This document shows, piece after piece, positions 5,318 to 5,827 of a DNA stretch of 5,827 nucleotides (the stretch's first letter is position 1; each line of letters opens with the position of its first letter). This stretch comes from Clostridia bacterium (GTDB taxonomy: Bacteria > Bacillota > Clostridia > Oscillospirales > CAG-272), in assembly GCA_024404435.1 (NCBI GenBank), contig JAKSPW010000093.1, positions 1-5,827 of the forward strand. Direction: 5' to 3'. The notes under the pieces are model-generated. The model had not been told where the DNA came from and did no database searches. It saw nothing but the letters and a program-made list of their open reading frames with translations. Made by a program: the position numbers and the translations under genes.

Positions 5318-5346
5318 ATTATAGCAGAATTATTCGGATATGTCAA
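5318..5346 (-). promoter_or_regulatory. Consensus promoter of the glycosidase-like gene
   Basis: On the minus strand TTGACA (5346-5341) and TATAAT (5323-5318) are 17 bases apart, and TGC before the -10 gives an extended -10. The match is perfect and predicts strong, sigma-A-dependent expression unless a repressor acts. No clear operator palindrome is visible around it. Confidence 0.9.
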
Positions 5347-5373
5347 ATAAAACCCGTGCCGCAGGCACGGGTT
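5345..5373 (-). terminator. Intrinsic terminator of the aldolase gene
   Basis: AACCCGTGCC (5351-5360) pairs perfectly with GGCACGGGTT (5364-5373) around a 3-base loop. On the minus strand the T-rich tract TTTTATTT (5352-5345) completes it. The stem begins 7 bases after the stop codon of the upstream gene. The last two T residues are also the first two bases of the next promoter's -35 box. Confidence 0.88.
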
Positions 5374-5380
5374 TTTCATT

Positions 5381-5827
5381 TTATTCCGAAAGAAGCTCGG
5401 GGATCGTTTTCTTTCCGTAGACGTTCTCCCAGTCGCTTTCGACTGCGTCGATCGCGTACATCGTCAGCGGATGGTAGATGAGCATATTGAAGAGGTCGGG
5501 AGCGATCGTGACGGACTGTGCGCCCGTGAGGGAGATCTTGTGTACCTGCTCGACTGTTTTGAAGCTTGCGGCGAGCACCTTCGTCTTGATGTTCTGCGTT
5601 TTGAAGATCTCGACTATCTCTTCAACGACGTGAACGCCGTCGGAAACTATATTGTCAAGTCTGTTGATATAGGGAGCAACGAAATCGGCACCTGCTCTTG
5701 CTGCCATAAGTGCCTGCTGCTGCGTGAAGATCGCCGTTGTCGTGACGCCGATCCCTTCCGCTTTGCAAAGTCTTATTGCTTTGAGACCTTCCTCGGTTAT
5801 CGGGATCTTGATGTAGAACTCGCCGCG
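5381..5827 (-). CDS. fsa: Fructose-6-phosphate aldolase/transaldolase (TalC/FSA type), N-terminus missing
   Basis: This is a small class I aldolase family that forms a Schiff base and interconverts sugar phosphates in the cytoplasm (transaldolase or fructose-6-phosphate aldolase activity). The frame is open to the right edge, giving the last 148 residues of a protein usually near 215 long, so about 65-70 residues are outside. The visible part starts RGEFYIKIP. The Lys of YIKIP is the expected Schiff-base lysine. It continues through GIGVTTTAIFTQQQA, RAGADFVAPYINRLDNIVSDGV, TKVLAASFK and GAQSVTIAPDLFNMLIYHPLT, all hallmarks of the TalC/MipB family. An internal ATG at 5707 is not the start, because homology continues upstream of it. 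Whether it acts as transaldolase or FSA cannot be decided without the missing active-site residues. Confidence 0.93.
   Translation of the reverse strand, partial: RGEFYIKIPITEEGLKAIRLCKAEGIGVTTTAIFTQQQALMAARAGADFVAPYINRLDNIVSDGVHVVEEIVEIFKTQNIKTKVLAASFKTVEQVHKISLTGAQSVTIAPDLFNMLIYHPLTMYAIDAVESDWENVYGKKTIPELLSE

Noticed and set aside
5381..5707. Complete small protein starting at the internal ATG at 5707
   Set aside because: The same frame stays open to the window edge and encodes the conserved aldolase core, including the YIKIP lysine, upstream of that ATG.

Overview
The window looks like chromosome from a Gram-positive member of the Clostridia, probably an Oscillospiraceae/Ruminococcaceae-type gut bacterium. 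That placement is inferred. It rests on the rplU-prp-rpmA order with a cleavable L27 N-terminus (a Firmicutes hallmark), an archaeal-type aspartyl-tRNA synthetase as found in many clostridia, strong AGGAG-type ribosome binding sites, near-consensus sigma-A promoters (N17 spacers) and A/T-rich gaps between moderately GC-rich genes. It reads as ordinary core-genome territory, with no phage, transposase, CRISPR array or defence system.

Layout. Bases 1-28 hold the first nine codons of a minus-strand gene that runs off the left edge, with its own promoter at 65-93. Bases 92-263 are a striking cluster of short palindromes joined by ATGATG/CATCAT linkers, which resembles a non-autonomous (MITE-like) intergenic repeat. 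A long hairpin (276-309) follows, then three minus-strand genes: an archaeal-type Asp-tRNA synthetase (330-1664), a WecG/TagA/CpsF-family glycosyltransferase (1783-2538) and an acyl carrier protein (2597-2824). Two divergent promoters at 2868-2984 separate these from the plus-strand operon rplU-prp-rpmA (3068-4060), which has a foldable 5' leader. A bidirectional terminator (about 4075-4105) divides this operon from two minus-strand genes: an unassigned TIM-barrel glycosidase-like protein (4109-5287) and the C-terminal two thirds of a fructose-6-phosphate aldolase/transaldolase (5381 to the right edge).

How the genes work together. The clearest functional unit is rplU-prp-rpmA. L27 is made with an N-terminal extension ending in LQFF, and Prp, encoded just upstream, carries the His/Cys pair of the protease that removes it. 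The other genes appear to be mostly individually transcribed housekeeping units: tRNA charging, cell-envelope polysaccharide synthesis, acyl transfer and sugar-phosphate metabolism. The exception is the glycosyltransferase, which has almost no room for a promoter of its own after the ACP terminator-like hairpin.

The part least explained by known genes is the palindrome cluster at 92-263. One of its ends supplies part of the -35 box of the neighbouring gene's promoter.
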